Shown here piece after piece: positions 25,180-34,192 of a DNA stretch of 64,000 nucleotides. Numbering within the stretch: the stretch's first letter is position 1; every line of letters begins with the position of its first letter. Made by a program: the position numbers and the translations under genes. Under the pieces are notes generated by a model. That model was given only the letters and a program-made list of their open reading frames with translations, made no database searches and was not told where the DNA came from. The DNA comes from Ancylomarina sp. 16SWW S1-10-2. GTDB taxonomy: Bacteria > Bacteroidota > Bacteroidia > Bacteroidales > Marinifilaceae. The stretch spans positions 159,266 through 223,265 of the forward strand of contig NZ_SADB01000010.1 of NCBI RefSeq assembly GCF_009669305.1, read 5' to 3'.

Positions 25180-26361
25180 ATGGGCAATCGTCAATTATTG
25201 ATACTAGGTGTTGTGCTTAGTTTATTCCTAGTTCTATCTTGTGGAAAATCCACGAATAAGAAAAATGTATCTAAATCTGAAACATCAGATGTTTTAGTTG
25301 ATTCGTCTTTTTATTTTAAATCAAATATTAAATATGCAAAAGGGTTTAAAATTGAAATGCACGAAGGATATAAAGAACTCTCTGTTCTCGATCCATGGAA
25401 TAAAGGAAAAGTATTCCAAAAATATTATCTAATTCCCCGAGGCACAAAGGGTCAATTTAATTTGCCTTTAGATGCTCAAATCATTGAAGTGCCAATTAAA
25501 ACTATTGCTGCATTATCAAGTACACAAATTGGGATTTTAGATTTTTTGGGCGTTATAGATCGTGTGGTTGCTGTTTCTTTACCTGATAAAGTTTTTAACA
25601 AACATCTTTTAAAGAAAGTTGAGAATGGCGAAGTTATTGGGGTTGGTCATAATACAAGTTTAGATTTTGAGCGAATTGTTGATTTGTCTCCAGAACTGGT
25701 TATGGTAGCTGGGTTTATGAAAATATCTAATGAGGAAACAAAACTTATAAATGCTGGATTGCCCGTTGCGTTTAATATAGAATGGATGGAGAGTAATCCT
25801 CTTGCACGTGCTGAGTGGTCTAAGTTTATTGCTGCTTTTTTTAATAAGGAACAAAAAGCTGATAAGTTGTTTACGGATCTTGAAAATCGATATTCAAAAG
25901 TTAAATCAGAAATAGCTCATGTTAAAGATAAACCAGATGTGATTTCAGGCTATCACTATAAGGGGATTTGGTATATGCCTGGTGGACAGAGTTATTTGGC
26001 TCAGTTGCTTCGCGATGCTAAAGGTGAGTATTGTTGGTTTTCTGATTCAACAAAAGGGAGTATCCCTCTAAGTTTCGAAGTTGTTCTTGAAAAGCAGTCA
26101 GGTTCTAAAATATGGTTTGGGCCAGCACGTTGCCAAAGTTTAAAAGAAATGAAAGACTTGGATGAGCGATATACTTTATTTCAGGCTTATAAAGATGGAC
26201 AAGTATATTCTGTTACTAAGCGTACTGATAATAAAGGAGCGAATGATTATTATGAGTCAGGAGTTATATGTCCCGATTTATTACTAAAGGATTTAGCAAA
26301 GGTTTTGCATCCAGAATTATTTCCTGATTATGAATTGTATTTTTATCAGAAGTTGAAGTAA
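25180..26361 (+). CDS. Cobalamin-type ABC importer, substrate-binding lipoprotein (BtuF-like)
   Basis: A 393-residue precursor with a lipoprotein signal (FLVLSCGK, lipid on Cys22) followed by a class III periplasmic-binding-protein fold (PeriBP, FecB/BtuF type): IAALSSTQIGILDFLGVID opens the first lobe and GVGHNTSLDFERIVDLSPELV is the usual nucleotide-independent linker signature. It is the first gene under the cobalamin riboswitch and precedes permease and ATPase genes, so corrinoid binding is the natural reading. Iron-siderophore binding, the other job of this family, is less likely given the riboswitch. No btuB receptor gene is adjacent. Confidence 0.87.
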   Translation: MGNRQLLILGVVLSLFLVLSCGKSTNKKNVSKSETSDVLVDSSFYFKSNIKYAKGFKIEMHEGYKELSVLDPWNKGKVFQKYYLIPRGTKGQFNLPLDAQIIEVPIKTIAALSSTQIGILDFLGVIDRVVAVSLPDKVFNKHLLKKVENGEVIGVGHNTSLDFERIVDLSPELVMVAGFMKISNEETKLINAGLPVAFNIEWMESNPLARAEWSKFIAAFFNKEQKADKLFTDLENRYSKVKSEIAHVKDKPDVISGYHYKGIWYMPGGQSYLAQLLRDAKGEYCWFSDSTKGSIPLSFEVVLEKQSGSKIWFGPARCQSLKEMKDLDERYTLFQAYKDGQVYSVTKRTDNKGANDYYESGVICPDLLLKDLAKVLHPELFPDYELYFYQKLK

Positions 26362-26399
26362 GATAAGTGTGATTTTGAAAAGTAAAATGTAATGTAGCA

Positions 26400-27440
26400 A
26401 TGCAGAATAAAACAAAAATAATACTGTTTGTTAGTCTATTTGTTTTAATAGCTTTCTTTTTAGTTGTTGACTTGATTCTTGGAAGTGTAAGTATTCCTGG
26501 TGAAAAAATCATGGCAATTCTGATGGGAGAGGATGTAAAAGCGTCATGGAATTATATTATCCTTAATTTTAGATTGCCCAAAGCTCTTACGGCTATTTTG
26601 GTCGGTGCGGGTTTATCTGTATCAGGATTAATGATGCAAACATTGTTTCGAAATCCTTTAGCAGGACCTTATGTGTTAGGAATTAGTTCTGGTGCTAGTT
26701 TAGGCGTTGCTTTAATGGTTATGGCTTCTGTTTTGCTTCCAGGCGTTTTTGGGGTTGTATACAGTTTTTTAGGCAGTTGGGCTCTTGTTGTTTCTGCTAT
26801 TGCAGGTGCTTCAATCATATTTATAATTATTGGAATGGCTTCTATTCGTATTTCCGATAGTGTTTCCTTATTAATCATCGGAATTATGTTTGGAAGTATA
26901 ACGGGTGCAGTGGTGAATATTTTACAATATTTTAGTGATCCAGAACAGTTGCAAAGCTTTATTGTTTGGACTTTTGGAAGTCTGAGTGGTGTAACTTGGA
27001 ATGAAATGCGATTAATGGCGCCTATAGTTATTTTAGGTTTGCTATTGTCTATTGCTTTAATAAAACCAATGGATGCCTTGCTGTTGGGCGAAAATTATGC
27101 TCGAGGAGTTGGTATTTCTGTTAATAGAACTCGAATTTGGGTTATTATAAGTACGGCACTTGTTGCTGGAACATTGACCGCATTTGCTGGACCAATTGCT
27201 TTTATTGGAGTTGCTGTGCCACATATGGCTCGTGCTATTTTTGGAACAGCTAGTCATAAGGTTTTGTTGCCAGCAGTTGTTTTTATTGGTGCTGCATTAA
27301 TGTTGGTTTGTGATATTTTGTCTCAAGTTCCAGGTAGCCAAACAACTTTGCCTATTAATTCAGTGACTGCCATTTTTGGAGGTCCAGTTGTAATTTGGGT
27401 TATAGTGAGAAGTAGAAGTGTTAAGGCTTCATTTTCATAA
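26400..27440 (+). CDS. btuC: FecCD/BtuC-family ABC permease
   Basis: A 346-residue inner-membrane permease with about ten transmembrane helices, the family number. Conserved segments include RLPKALTAILVGAGLSVSG, NPLAGPYVLGISSGAS and the ATPase-coupling region GISVNRTR, and GPIAFIGVAVPHMAR. It lies 38 bp after the binding-protein gene and 37 bp before the ATPase gene. BtuC is assigned from the riboswitch, as sequence alone does not separate it from iron-chelate permeases. Confidence 0.87.
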   Translation: MQNKTKIILFVSLFVLIAFFLVVDLILGSVSIPGEKIMAILMGEDVKASWNYIILNFRLPKALTAILVGAGLSVSGLMMQTLFRNPLAGPYVLGISSGASLGVALMVMASVLLPGVFGVVYSFLGSWALVVSAIAGASIIFIIIGMASIRISDSVSLLIIGIMFGSITGAVVNILQYFSDPEQLQSFIVWTFGSLSGVTWNEMRLMAPIVILGLLLSIALIKPMDALLLGENYARGVGISVNRTRIWVIISTALVAGTLTAFAGPIAFIGVAVPHMARAIFGTASHKVLLPAVVFIGAALMLVCDILSQVPGSQTTLPINSVTAIFGGPVVIWVIVRSRSVKASFS

Positions 27441-27477
27441 GCAGCACAGAATTTAGTCTATTACAAAGAAATGAATA

Positions 27478-28503
27478 TTGGTTGTGGATAATAAATATTT
27501 TAAAGAGATACTGGAAACAAAAGACTTGTCGATTGGTTACAAGGAAAAGAGAGGGGATGACTTATGCTTGCTGTCCGGTCTTAACTTAACTATTCGAAGA
27601 GGCGAGTTGGTTTGTTTACTAGGACCTAATGGTTCAGGCAAATCTACTTTAATGCGTACTATTGCGGGGTTACAGTCTCCTTTGAAAGGTAGAACTTTAG
27701 TTGAGGGTATACCTATTAAAGAACGTAATTTTAGTGAAATAGCCCGTTTATTGAGTATCGTATTAACTGAACGCTTGCAGGTTGGGAATTTATCTGTTTA
27801 CCATATTGTCTCTCTTGGTAGGCATCCATATACATCTTGGATGGGACGCTTATCAGATAAGGATGAGTCTATGATTAGGTGGGCTCTCGAGCAGGTTGGC
27901 TTATGGCAGTATGCTAATAAGTTTATTAATCAATTGAGTGATGGAGAGAGGCAGCGTGTGATGATAGCTAAAGCTTTGGCGCAGGATACACCTCTTATCA
28001 TGTTAGATGAACCTACAGCTCATTTAGATTTACCTAATCGGGTTGAGATAATGCACTTACTAAGAAGTCTTGCCAAAGAAACGGATAAGGCAATTTTATT
28101 ATCAACTCATGAACTTGATCTTGCTCTTCAGGCTGCTGATATTATTTGGCTTATGTCTAAAAATAATGATTTAAAAATTGGAGCACCTGAAGATCTCGTT
28201 CTTTCAGGCAGTATTGAAAATACATTCAAGAATAAATCATTCAATTTCGATAGAAAATCAGGTAACTTTATCATGAACTATCAAAAAAAGCAAAAAATCC
28301 AGTTGATAGGCAATGATGTCATGGGATTCTGGACTCGTAGAGCTCTTTCTCGTGAAGGTTATCAGGTTACAAGTGAAGAAACAGACAATTGCTCAATTTA
28401 TTTAATTGAAGATAGAATGGAGTGGCAGATCCATAAAGATGGAAAAGTGACTAGTTGTGCTAGTATACAGGAATTATTATTACGCCTAAACAAATATCTG
28501 TAA
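27478..28503 (+). CDS. btuD: Cobalamin-type ABC importer ATPase with C-terminal extension
   Basis: A 341-residue ATPase: Walker A LLGPNGSGKST, Q loop in ERLQVG, signature LSDGERQRV, Walker B LIMLDEPTAHLD and the H loop STHELD. About 90 residues after the ATPase core form a small extension ending ASIQELLLRLNKYL, not present in E. coli BtuD (249 residues). There is no in-frame ATG; translation must begin at TTG 27478 or GTG 27484. Last gene of the riboswitch operon; I saw no clear terminator after it. Confidence 0.85.
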   Translation: MVVDNKYFKEILETKDLSIGYKEKRGDDLCLLSGLNLTIRRGELVCLLGPNGSGKSTLMRTIAGLQSPLKGRTLVEGIPIKERNFSEIARLLSIVLTERLQVGNLSVYHIVSLGRHPYTSWMGRLSDKDESMIRWALEQVGLWQYANKFINQLSDGERQRVMIAKALAQDTPLIMLDEPTAHLDLPNRVEIMHLLRSLAKETDKAILLSTHELDLALQAADIIWLMSKNNDLKIGAPEDLVLSGSIENTFKNKSFNFDRKSGNFIMNYQKKQKIQLIGNDVMGFWTRRALSREGYQVTSEETDNCSIYLIEDRMEWQIHKDGKVTSCASIQELLLRLNKYL

Positions 28504-28797
28504 TTTATACGTTTTTTTTGCCTTCAATAAGTTGAGTATTTTTATTAAGTTTAATTCAAATAGGTAAAGCTTTTTAAGCTTATTGTTAGTAATTGCCTAA
28601 TCTTATATTGTTGACTATCAACACTTAGGAGTGTGTTTGGCTTTGTGGTGTAATTCTGTTTTAGGTTTTAAAAGTTTAACTAGAGTGTGAAATAATGACT
28701 TGTATATACTCTATAGTGTACTATATATAGGGAGAGTCGGTATATATTATGTTGATCCTTTAAAGTCAAAAAAAAACAGATTTATTGTGCTTTGAAA
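28504..28797. other. Spacer before HU, no gene seen
   Basis: AT-rich. It contains an interrupted inverted repeat (CCTAA and TGTTGA with TCAACA and TTAGG, 28596-28629) and a TATA-rich stretch near 28703-28750 without a clear role. Confidence 0.5.
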
Positions 28798-28828
28798 TTT
28801 GCAAAGCTTAATAAAACCGTTATATTTG
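28798..28828 (+). promoter_or_regulatory. Strong promoter of the HU gene
   Basis: TTTG (28798-28801), exactly 19 nt, then TATATTTG (28821-28828): a consensus match to the Bacteroidota vegetative promoter. The predicted 5' leader is about 45 nt. Confidence 0.85.
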
Positions 28829-28880
28829 TGTGTGATTCAGATAAAAACACATTTTTATTAACCCAAAAAAATTATAAATT

Positions 28881-29153
28881 ATGAACAAGGCTCAATTAAT
28901 TGAAGCAATGGCTAACAAAGCCGGTTTAACTAAAGCTGATGCAAAAAAAGCTCTTGATGCTTTTATCGAAAGTACTTCAGAAGCTCTTAAAGGTGAAGAT
29001 AGAGTAGCTCTTATCGGATTTGGTTCATTTTCTGTTTCAACTCGTGAAGCTAGAACTGGTAGAAACCCTCAAACAGGTAAACCAATTGATATTCCAGCTA
29101 AAAAAGTTATTAAATTTAAAGCAGGTTCTGATCTTGTTGAAACAATTCAATAA
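28881..29153 (+). CDS. HU-family DNA-binding protein
   Basis: A 90-residue nucleoid protein, normal length for HU. The N-terminal helices begin MNKAQLIEAMANKAGLTKADA, and the DNA-binding arms carry GRNPQTGKPI with the intercalating proline. It bends and compacts DNA as a dimer. A consensus promoter and two consecutive terminators fit a highly expressed, single-gene transcript. IHF subunits are similar but usually differ in the arm; HU is the better fit. Confidence 0.94.
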   Translation: MNKAQLIEAMANKAGLTKADAKKALDAFIESTSEALKGEDRVALIGFGSFSVSTREARTGRNPQTGKPIDIPAKKVIKFKAGSDLVETIQ

Positions 29154-29172
29154 TTGAAGAGTTAAAAATTTT

Positions 29173-29201
29173 GAAGGGGGTTATCTTTAACTCCCTTTTT
29201 T
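29173..29201 (+). terminator. First terminator of HU gene
   Basis: AAGGGGGTT pairs with AACTCCCTT (one G-U) around a 6-nt loop, followed by T-run, 20 bp after the stop codon. Confidence 0.85.
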
Positions 29202-29236
29202 TATATCATTTAGGCAAGTAATAAGTCTAAATTTCA

Positions 29237-29267
29237 AATAGCGATAGTTTATCTTATCGCTATTTTT
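29237..29267 (+). terminator. Second terminator between HU and trmH
   Basis: A perfect 11-bp stem (AAATAGCGATA with TATCGCTATTT) followed by a short T-run, a back-up to the one at 29173. Confidence 0.75.
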
Positions 29268-29280
29268 AATTTTAGTAAGT

Positions 29281-29970
29281 ATGAATTCTAAGCAAAAAGA
29301 AGATTTAATTCATTTTCTTGAAACAGTAATGGTAGAAGATCGAATTAAGTTAATTGATAAAAATGTAAATGAAAGAACTAGGTATATAACAGTAGTGCTT
29401 GAAAATATATTTCAGCCACAAAATGCTAGTGCTGTTATGCGTTCTTGTGATTGTTTTGGTATACAAGATTTACATGTAATCGAAAATTCTAATAATTACG
29501 AACTCAATCCCGAGGTCGTTATGGGATCATCTAAGTGGGTTGATTTGAAAAGATATAATTCAAAAGAGGAAAATACGCTTGATACTATTAAGAGTTTAAA
29601 AAACAAGGGTTATAGGATTATTGCAACAACGCCACATACGAATGATATTTTATTACCAGATTTTGATTTGACAAAAGGAAAATCGGCTTTCTTTTTTGGA
29701 ACCGAACTGACTGGTTTATCTGATGTTGTAATGGATAATGCTGATGAGTTTGTCAAAATACCGATGTATGGATTTACTGAAAGTTTTAATATCTCGGTAT
29801 CTGCATCACTTGTTCTAAATCATTTGTCCTCGTCTCTTCGTCGTTCTAATATTAATTGGAAATTATCAGATGAGGAGAAGTTGGATTTAAAATTAGAATG
29901 GTATAAGAAATCGGTGAAGAGCGGCGTAAAAATGATTAATCGTTTTAAAAAAACTCAAGGAATACAATAA
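29281..29970 (+). CDS. trmH: SpoU-family RNA 2'-O-ribose methyltransferase, TrmH-like
   Basis: A 229-residue SPOUT methyltransferase that uses S-adenosylmethionine. Visible SpoU motifs: motif 1 ENIFQPQNASAVMRSCD with the catalytic-type Arg, motif 2 SAFFFGTELTGLS, and motif 3 FNISVSASLVLNHL, which form the trefoil knot. The full length and C-terminal helical extension fit TrmH, which makes Gm18 in tRNA, better than the rRNA enzyme RlmB. The start is only 14 bp after the second HU terminator, so its promoter must lie within that region or HU read-through feeds it. Confidence 0.85.
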   Translation: MNSKQKEDLIHFLETVMVEDRIKLIDKNVNERTRYITVVLENIFQPQNASAVMRSCDCFGIQDLHVIENSNNYELNPEVVMGSSKWVDLKRYNSKEENTLDTIKSLKNKGYRIIATTPHTNDILLPDFDLTKGKSAFFFGTELTGLSDVVMDNADEFVKIPMYGFTESFNISVSASLVLNHLSSSLRRSNINWKLSDEEKLDLKLEWYKKSVKSGVKMINRFKKTQGIQ

Positions 29971-30137
29971 AATTAATTATTTAGTATAGTTTCTCATATA
30001 ATTTCGTTAAGTTTATATAGTAAGATTTAATTTTTTTTCGTCATTCACGAAAAGATTATTAAATTTGGTCACAGAAATTTAAGTGTTCGTAAACTATTAA
30101 GTTTCTATTTTAAAATGGATATAATAAATTTAACCAT

Positions 30138-30851
30138 ATGAATTGTGTTGTAATTGATGACGATAAACTTTCAAGAAAAGTAGTTGAAAGTTATATTGAT
30201 AGAACAGATTATCTTACACTTATTGCTTCTTATGCAAGTGCTATTGAGGCTATTAATGAGATTAAGAATAATGATCCTATTGATTTGATTTTTCTTGATG
30301 TTGAAATGCCTGAGATGACAGGAATTGAGTTCTTGAATAGTTTAAATACAACACCTCAAATAATTATTATCTCATCTAAGGAGCAGTATGCTCTGGAGGC
30401 TTTTGAATATGATGTATCAGATTATTTGTTGAAACCCATCTCTTATAGCCGCTTTTTTAAAGCAGTTAATAAGGTGAATAATCGTTTTGGAAAGAGTGGA
30501 GCTACGGAAATAACTCCTGAAAAGGATGAGATTTTTATTAAAAGTAATTCGACTTTAGTAAAACTTCATTACGATGATATTCTTTGGGTTGAAGCTCTCG
30601 AAAATTATGTTGTTGTTAATACATTTACAGATAAGTATACAATACATTTTACGATGAAAGCTATTGAAGATAAAATGCCTTCTCATTTATTCTCGAGAAT
30701 TCATCGTTCGTATGTTGTGAATTTGAAAAAAATTGAAATGATTGAAGATAATGCAGTTGTAGTAACAACTGATGGAGGTACTAAGTCTATTCCTATTGGA
30801 AAATCGTATAGAGAAAGGTTGATGGGAGACATCAACTTGATGACACGATAA
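30138..30851 (+). CDS. LytTR-family response regulator
   Basis: A 237-residue regulator with a CheY-like receiver (1-120; phosphoacceptor Asp54 in IFLDVEMPEM, conserved Lys in LKPIS) and a C-terminal LytTR DNA-binding domain (about 140-237: ILWVEALENYVVV and SRIHRSYVVNL). No histidine kinase is encoded next to it, so its partner is elsewhere. A -7-like TAAATTTG is at 30060-30067. Monocistronic, with its own terminator. Targets cannot be told from the window. Confidence 0.93.
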   Translation: MNCVVIDDDKLSRKVVESYIDRTDYLTLIASYASAIEAINEIKNNDPIDLIFLDVEMPEMTGIEFLNSLNTTPQIIIISSKEQYALEAFEYDVSDYLLKPISYSRFFKAVNKVNNRFGKSGATEITPEKDEIFIKSNSTLVKLHYDDILWVEALENYVVVNTFTDKYTIHFTMKAIEDKMPSHLFSRIHRSYVVNLKKIEMIEDNAVVVTTDGGTKSIPIGKSYRERLMGDINLMTR

Positions 30852-30871
30852 TTTTAAAAAATATATATTTT

Positions 30872-30900
30872 AAAGGGTTTGCAATCGCAAGCCCTTTTTT
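30872..30900 (+). terminator. Intrinsic terminator of the LytTR regulator gene
   Basis: AAAGGGTTTGC pairs with GCAAGCCCTTT (one G-U) around AATC and is followed by T-run. Confidence 0.92.
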
Positions 30901-30901
30901 A

Positions 30902-31306
30902 TGACTAAATAATTCTGAAAAGAGTTTTAATTCAAGCTAGATTATTGATGTCTTGTAAGTGCTGATTCAAAAGCAGTTTAGATGTGTATATTACTGTGCA
31001 TAAGCATATTGCTGGTTGTGTGTGGGATGAAATTAAAAAGATCTAATGGGCTGTTAAAATCAAATTATTGATTTAAATTTAACTTATTAAGTATTCTTGA
31101 TTATTTTATACTTATCATTTCTTTTTAGTCATAATTTTTAAGATTTTTGTAACCTATTCAAATTTGGTTTGTACATCTTCAATTGGCAATTATCCACTTT
31201 TGCAATACATTCCGTATCACACCTGTATTGGTGAATACCAATAGGGAAATTTAGTCGGTTTGTAAACTTCTTTTTTCAGAGTTTAGATGCTGTAAAAATA
31301 TAAGAA
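30902..31306. other. 405-bp spacer with a perfect 18-bp palindrome
   Basis: No gene seen. TATTGGT-GAAT-ACCAATA (31226-31243) is a perfect inverted repeat 64 bp before the next start codon, a possible operator or leader hairpin. A single DnaA-box-like TTATCCACT occurs at 31190-31198 and is probably chance. Confidence 0.45.
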
Positions 31307-32128
31307 ATGATTTTGAAACGAGTTTTTATTGTATTTATATTTTTGTTTGTTGTTTTAGGCTTAAATGCTCAATCTAAATTAGAAAATTCTGAAAAGGAGC
31401 TTGAACTTAGATTTGATGCATTAAGAAATGCTTCAAGTGATTCTTTGATGTTAAATATTTCCCAAAACATTATGGCGGATTTAAAACAGGCTCTCAATAA
31501 TAATGGAAGTTTTACTTATCCGTTTGATAATCTTATAAATTTGGGAAAAGTAACTTCACCTGATAATCTGTTGAAGATTTTTTCTTGGAATTGCATGCTT
31601 AAGAATGGAAATTATCGATACTTTGCTCTTCTGTTGAAAAAAGTAGGACGAAAAGTCGAATTATTTGAATTGCATCAAAACTTGAATATTAAAGAAAGTC
31701 TGACAAGTAAGCTTTCTGCAAGTCAATGGTTGGGTGCTTTATATTATCAAATAGTGCCTTTTACTCAAAATGGAAATACGCTATACTTATTGCTTGGATG
31801 GGATGGAAATAATGAAAGTACAAGTAAGAAACTTATAGAAATTTTAGGCTTTTCAAAAATCGGAAATCCTGAATTAGGTATTCCTGTAATTAATTGGAGA
31901 GGAAAGCGTTTGTCCCGAGTAATTTTTGAATACTCAAAGCAAGTACAAATGAAATTGAAATTTCTTGAAAGAGCCAATTGTGTCGTTTTTGATCATCTTT
32001 CGCCATCTGATCCGCGATATATTAATCAATTTGAATATTATGGACCAGATTTTTCTTATGATGCACTTAAACTTGAAAAAGGGATATGGAATTTAGTTGA
32101 AGAATTTGATTTAAAGAATTTTGATTAG
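31307..32128 (+). CDS. Secreted protein of unknown function
   Basis: A 273-residue protein with a clear signal peptide (hydrophobic 5-20, cleavage after LNAQS). The mature part has an amphipathic N-terminal region, then a segment with FSWNCMLKNGNYRYFALLLKK and YLLLGWDGNNESTSKKL that looks like beta strands of a periplasmic domain. I do not recognise a named family; proteins of this outline occur in Bacteroidota as conserved hypotheticals. No catalytic motif is visible. It precedes the M49 peptidase by 89 bp in the same orientation but with a different start region. Confidence 0.7.
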   Translation: MILKRVFIVFIFLFVVLGLNAQSKLENSEKELELRFDALRNASSDSLMLNISQNIMADLKQALNNNGSFTYPFDNLINLGKVTSPDNLLKIFSWNCMLKNGNYRYFALLLKKVGRKVELFELHQNLNIKESLTSKLSASQWLGALYYQIVPFTQNGNTLYLLLGWDGNNESTSKKLIEILGFSKIGNPELGIPVINWRGKRLSRVIFEYSKQVQMKLKFLERANCVVFDHLSPSDPRYINQFEYYGPDFSYDALKLEKGIWNLVEEFDLKNFD

Positions 32129-32217
32129 CTTACAATTTTTCAATATCACATAAAAATTACAATACAGATTTATCGGTTGTGTTAACTTCTATTTCTGTTA
32201 TAATATAATTAAAAAAA

Positions 32218-34182
32218 ATGACTGAACAATTTATATATCAAACAGAGCAATTTTCTGATATTAAAATATTAAGATATCAGGTTCCTGGTTTCGAAGACCT
32301 ATCTCTTCAACAAAAGGAATTAATTTATTATTTGTCGGAAGCAGCTCATTGTGGACGAGATATTTTATTCGATCAAAATAATAAATATAATCTTAGAATT
32401 AGAAGAACCTTAGAAGCAATTTTATTGTCGTATGATGGCGATAGAGCGTGTGACGATTTTAAGAATTTTGAAGTGTATCTTAAGCGAATTTGGTTTTCTA
32501 ATGGTATCCATCACCATTATTCAATGGATAAGATTATGCCAGAATTCTCTGAAGAATATTTTGGTGAATTAATTGCAAACTCTAACTATGAGTTGATGCC
32601 ATTAAATGCTTCGGAAGATGAAGTTAGTTTAATAGCAGACTTAAGTGGTGTTATATTTGATAGTGAAGAACAATCCAAGCGAGTTGTACTTGATCCAAAA
32701 ATGGACTTAATTGTAAATTCGGCAAATAATTATTACGAGGGTGTAAGTCAAAAAGAGGTTGAAGATTTTTATCAGAAGCTTGATAAAGGGGATGTTGATC
32801 GTCCAATTTCCACAGGATTGAACTCTAAACTTGTAAAAGAGAATGGTGTTCTTGTGGAAAAAACTTGGAAGATTGGCGGAATGTATAGTGAAGCTATCGA
32901 AGAGATTGTTTATTGGTTAGAAAAAGCACTTTCTGTTACAGATAGTGAATTGCAGCATCAAGCTTTGACTAAATTAATTGATTTCTATACAACTGGAGAT
33001 TTAAAAACATTCGATGATTATTCTATTCTTTGGGTAAAAGATTTGGATGCTCATGTCGATGTTATGAGTGGTTTTATAGAAGTTTATGGTGACGCTCTTG
33101 CTATTAAAGCTAGTTGGGAGTCAGTTGTGAATTTTGAAGATGTTGAAGGTACAAAACGAACTAAAATTATTTCTGATAACGCACAGTGGTTCGAAGATAA
33201 TTCGCCTGTTGATTCACGCTTCAAGAAGGAGGTTGTAAAAGGTGTGAGTGCAAAAGTTGTTACAGTTGCCATGTTAGGTGGCGATTGTCATCCAGCAACG
33301 CCAATTGGAATCAATTTACCGAATGCTGAGTGGATTAGAAAGGAGCATGGTAGTAAATCGGTTACGATTGATAATATAACTGATGCATATCATCAAGCAT
33401 CCTTAAAAGGAGGTTTGTTAGAAGAGTTTTCCTATAGCAAAGAAGAAATTGCGCGATCAGAAGCCTTTGGTCATCTTGGTGGAAATCTACATACCGATTT
33501 GCATGAATGTCTTGGACATGGATCTGGACAATTGTTGCCAGGTGTGGGCATGGATGCTTTAAAAAATTATCATTCAACTCTAGAAGAAGCTCGTGCTGAT
33601 CTTTTTGCTTTGTATTACATTATGGACGAAAAGCTTATTGAAATTGGCTTGATTCCAAGTTTGGAGGTTGGTAAAGCAGAATATGATGGCTATATACGTA
33701 ATGGTCTTTTAACCCAACTAACTAGAATCGAATTGGGAAAAGAGATTGAGGAATCGCACATGAGGAATCGTCAACTTATTGCTAAATGGGTTTTCGAGAA
33801 AGGTGCAGATGATAAAGTAATAGAACGTATCGAAAAAGATGGGAAAGATTATTTTGTAATACGTGATTACAATAAGTTAAGAACACTTTTCGGCGAATTA
33901 TTGGAAGAGGTTCAGCGTATTAAGTCGGAAGGTGATTTTGAAGCTGGAAAACTTTTGGTTGAAAACTATGCTGTTAAAGTAGACGAGAGAATTCACAAGC
34001 AAGTGAAAGAGCGTTTCGAGAAATTACATTTAGCAGCTTATGCTGGATTTATTAATCCTGAGTACAAACCTGTTTATCATGAAGGAATAATTGTAGATGT
34101 TGAAATTATTTATCCTATGGATTTTAGTCAGCAGATGCTTCAATATTCTAGTAAATATTCATTTTTACCTCATATTAATTAA
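32218..34182 (+). CDS. Dipeptidyl peptidase III-like zinc peptidase (family M49)
   Basis: A 654-residue metallopeptidase that is expected to cut dipeptides from oligopeptide N-termini. The M49 zinc motif HECLGH is at residues 429-434 (His, catalytic Glu430, His) and the second zinc-ligand motif EEARAD at 456-461, Glu457 being the ligand. No signal peptide is evident, so it is probably cytoplasmic or exported by an unseen route. Bacterial members are shorter than the human enzyme (737), and 654 fits. Eukaryotic DPP III has EECRAE where this has EEARAD. Confidence 0.9.
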   Translation: MTEQFIYQTEQFSDIKILRYQVPGFEDLSLQQKELIYYLSEAAHCGRDILFDQNNKYNLRIRRTLEAILLSYDGDRACDDFKNFEVYLKRIWFSNGIHHHYSMDKIMPEFSEEYFGELIANSNYELMPLNASEDEVSLIADLSGVIFDSEEQSKRVVLDPKMDLIVNSANNYYEGVSQKEVEDFYQKLDKGDVDRPISTGLNSKLVKENGVLVEKTWKIGGMYSEAIEEIVYWLEKALSVTDSELQHQALTKLIDFYTTGDLKTFDDYSILWVKDLDAHVDVMSGFIEVYGDALAIKASWESVVNFEDVEGTKRTKIISDNAQWFEDNSPVDSRFKKEVVKGVSAKVVTVAMLGGDCHPATPIGINLPNAEWIRKEHGSKSVTIDNITDAYHQASLKGGLLEEFSYSKEEIARSEAFGHLGGNLHTDLHECLGHGSGQLLPGVGMDALKNYHSTLEEARADLFALYYIMDEKLIEIGLIPSLEVGKAEYDGYIRNGLLTQLTRIELGKEIEESHMRNRQLIAKWVFEKGADDKVIERIEKDGKDYFVIRDYNKLRTLFGELLEEVQRIKSEGDFEAGKLLVENYAVKVDERIHKQVKERFEKLHLAAYAGFINPEYKPVYHEGIIVDVEIIYPMDFSQQMLQYSSKYSFLPHIN

Positions 34183-34192
34183 TAAAGAACCT

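Noticed and set aside
34097-34192. Longer N-terminus for the DUF554 protein
   Set aside because: It overlaps the peptidase coding region in another frame and adds an atypical stretch; the ATG at 34193 starts exactly where the family does.
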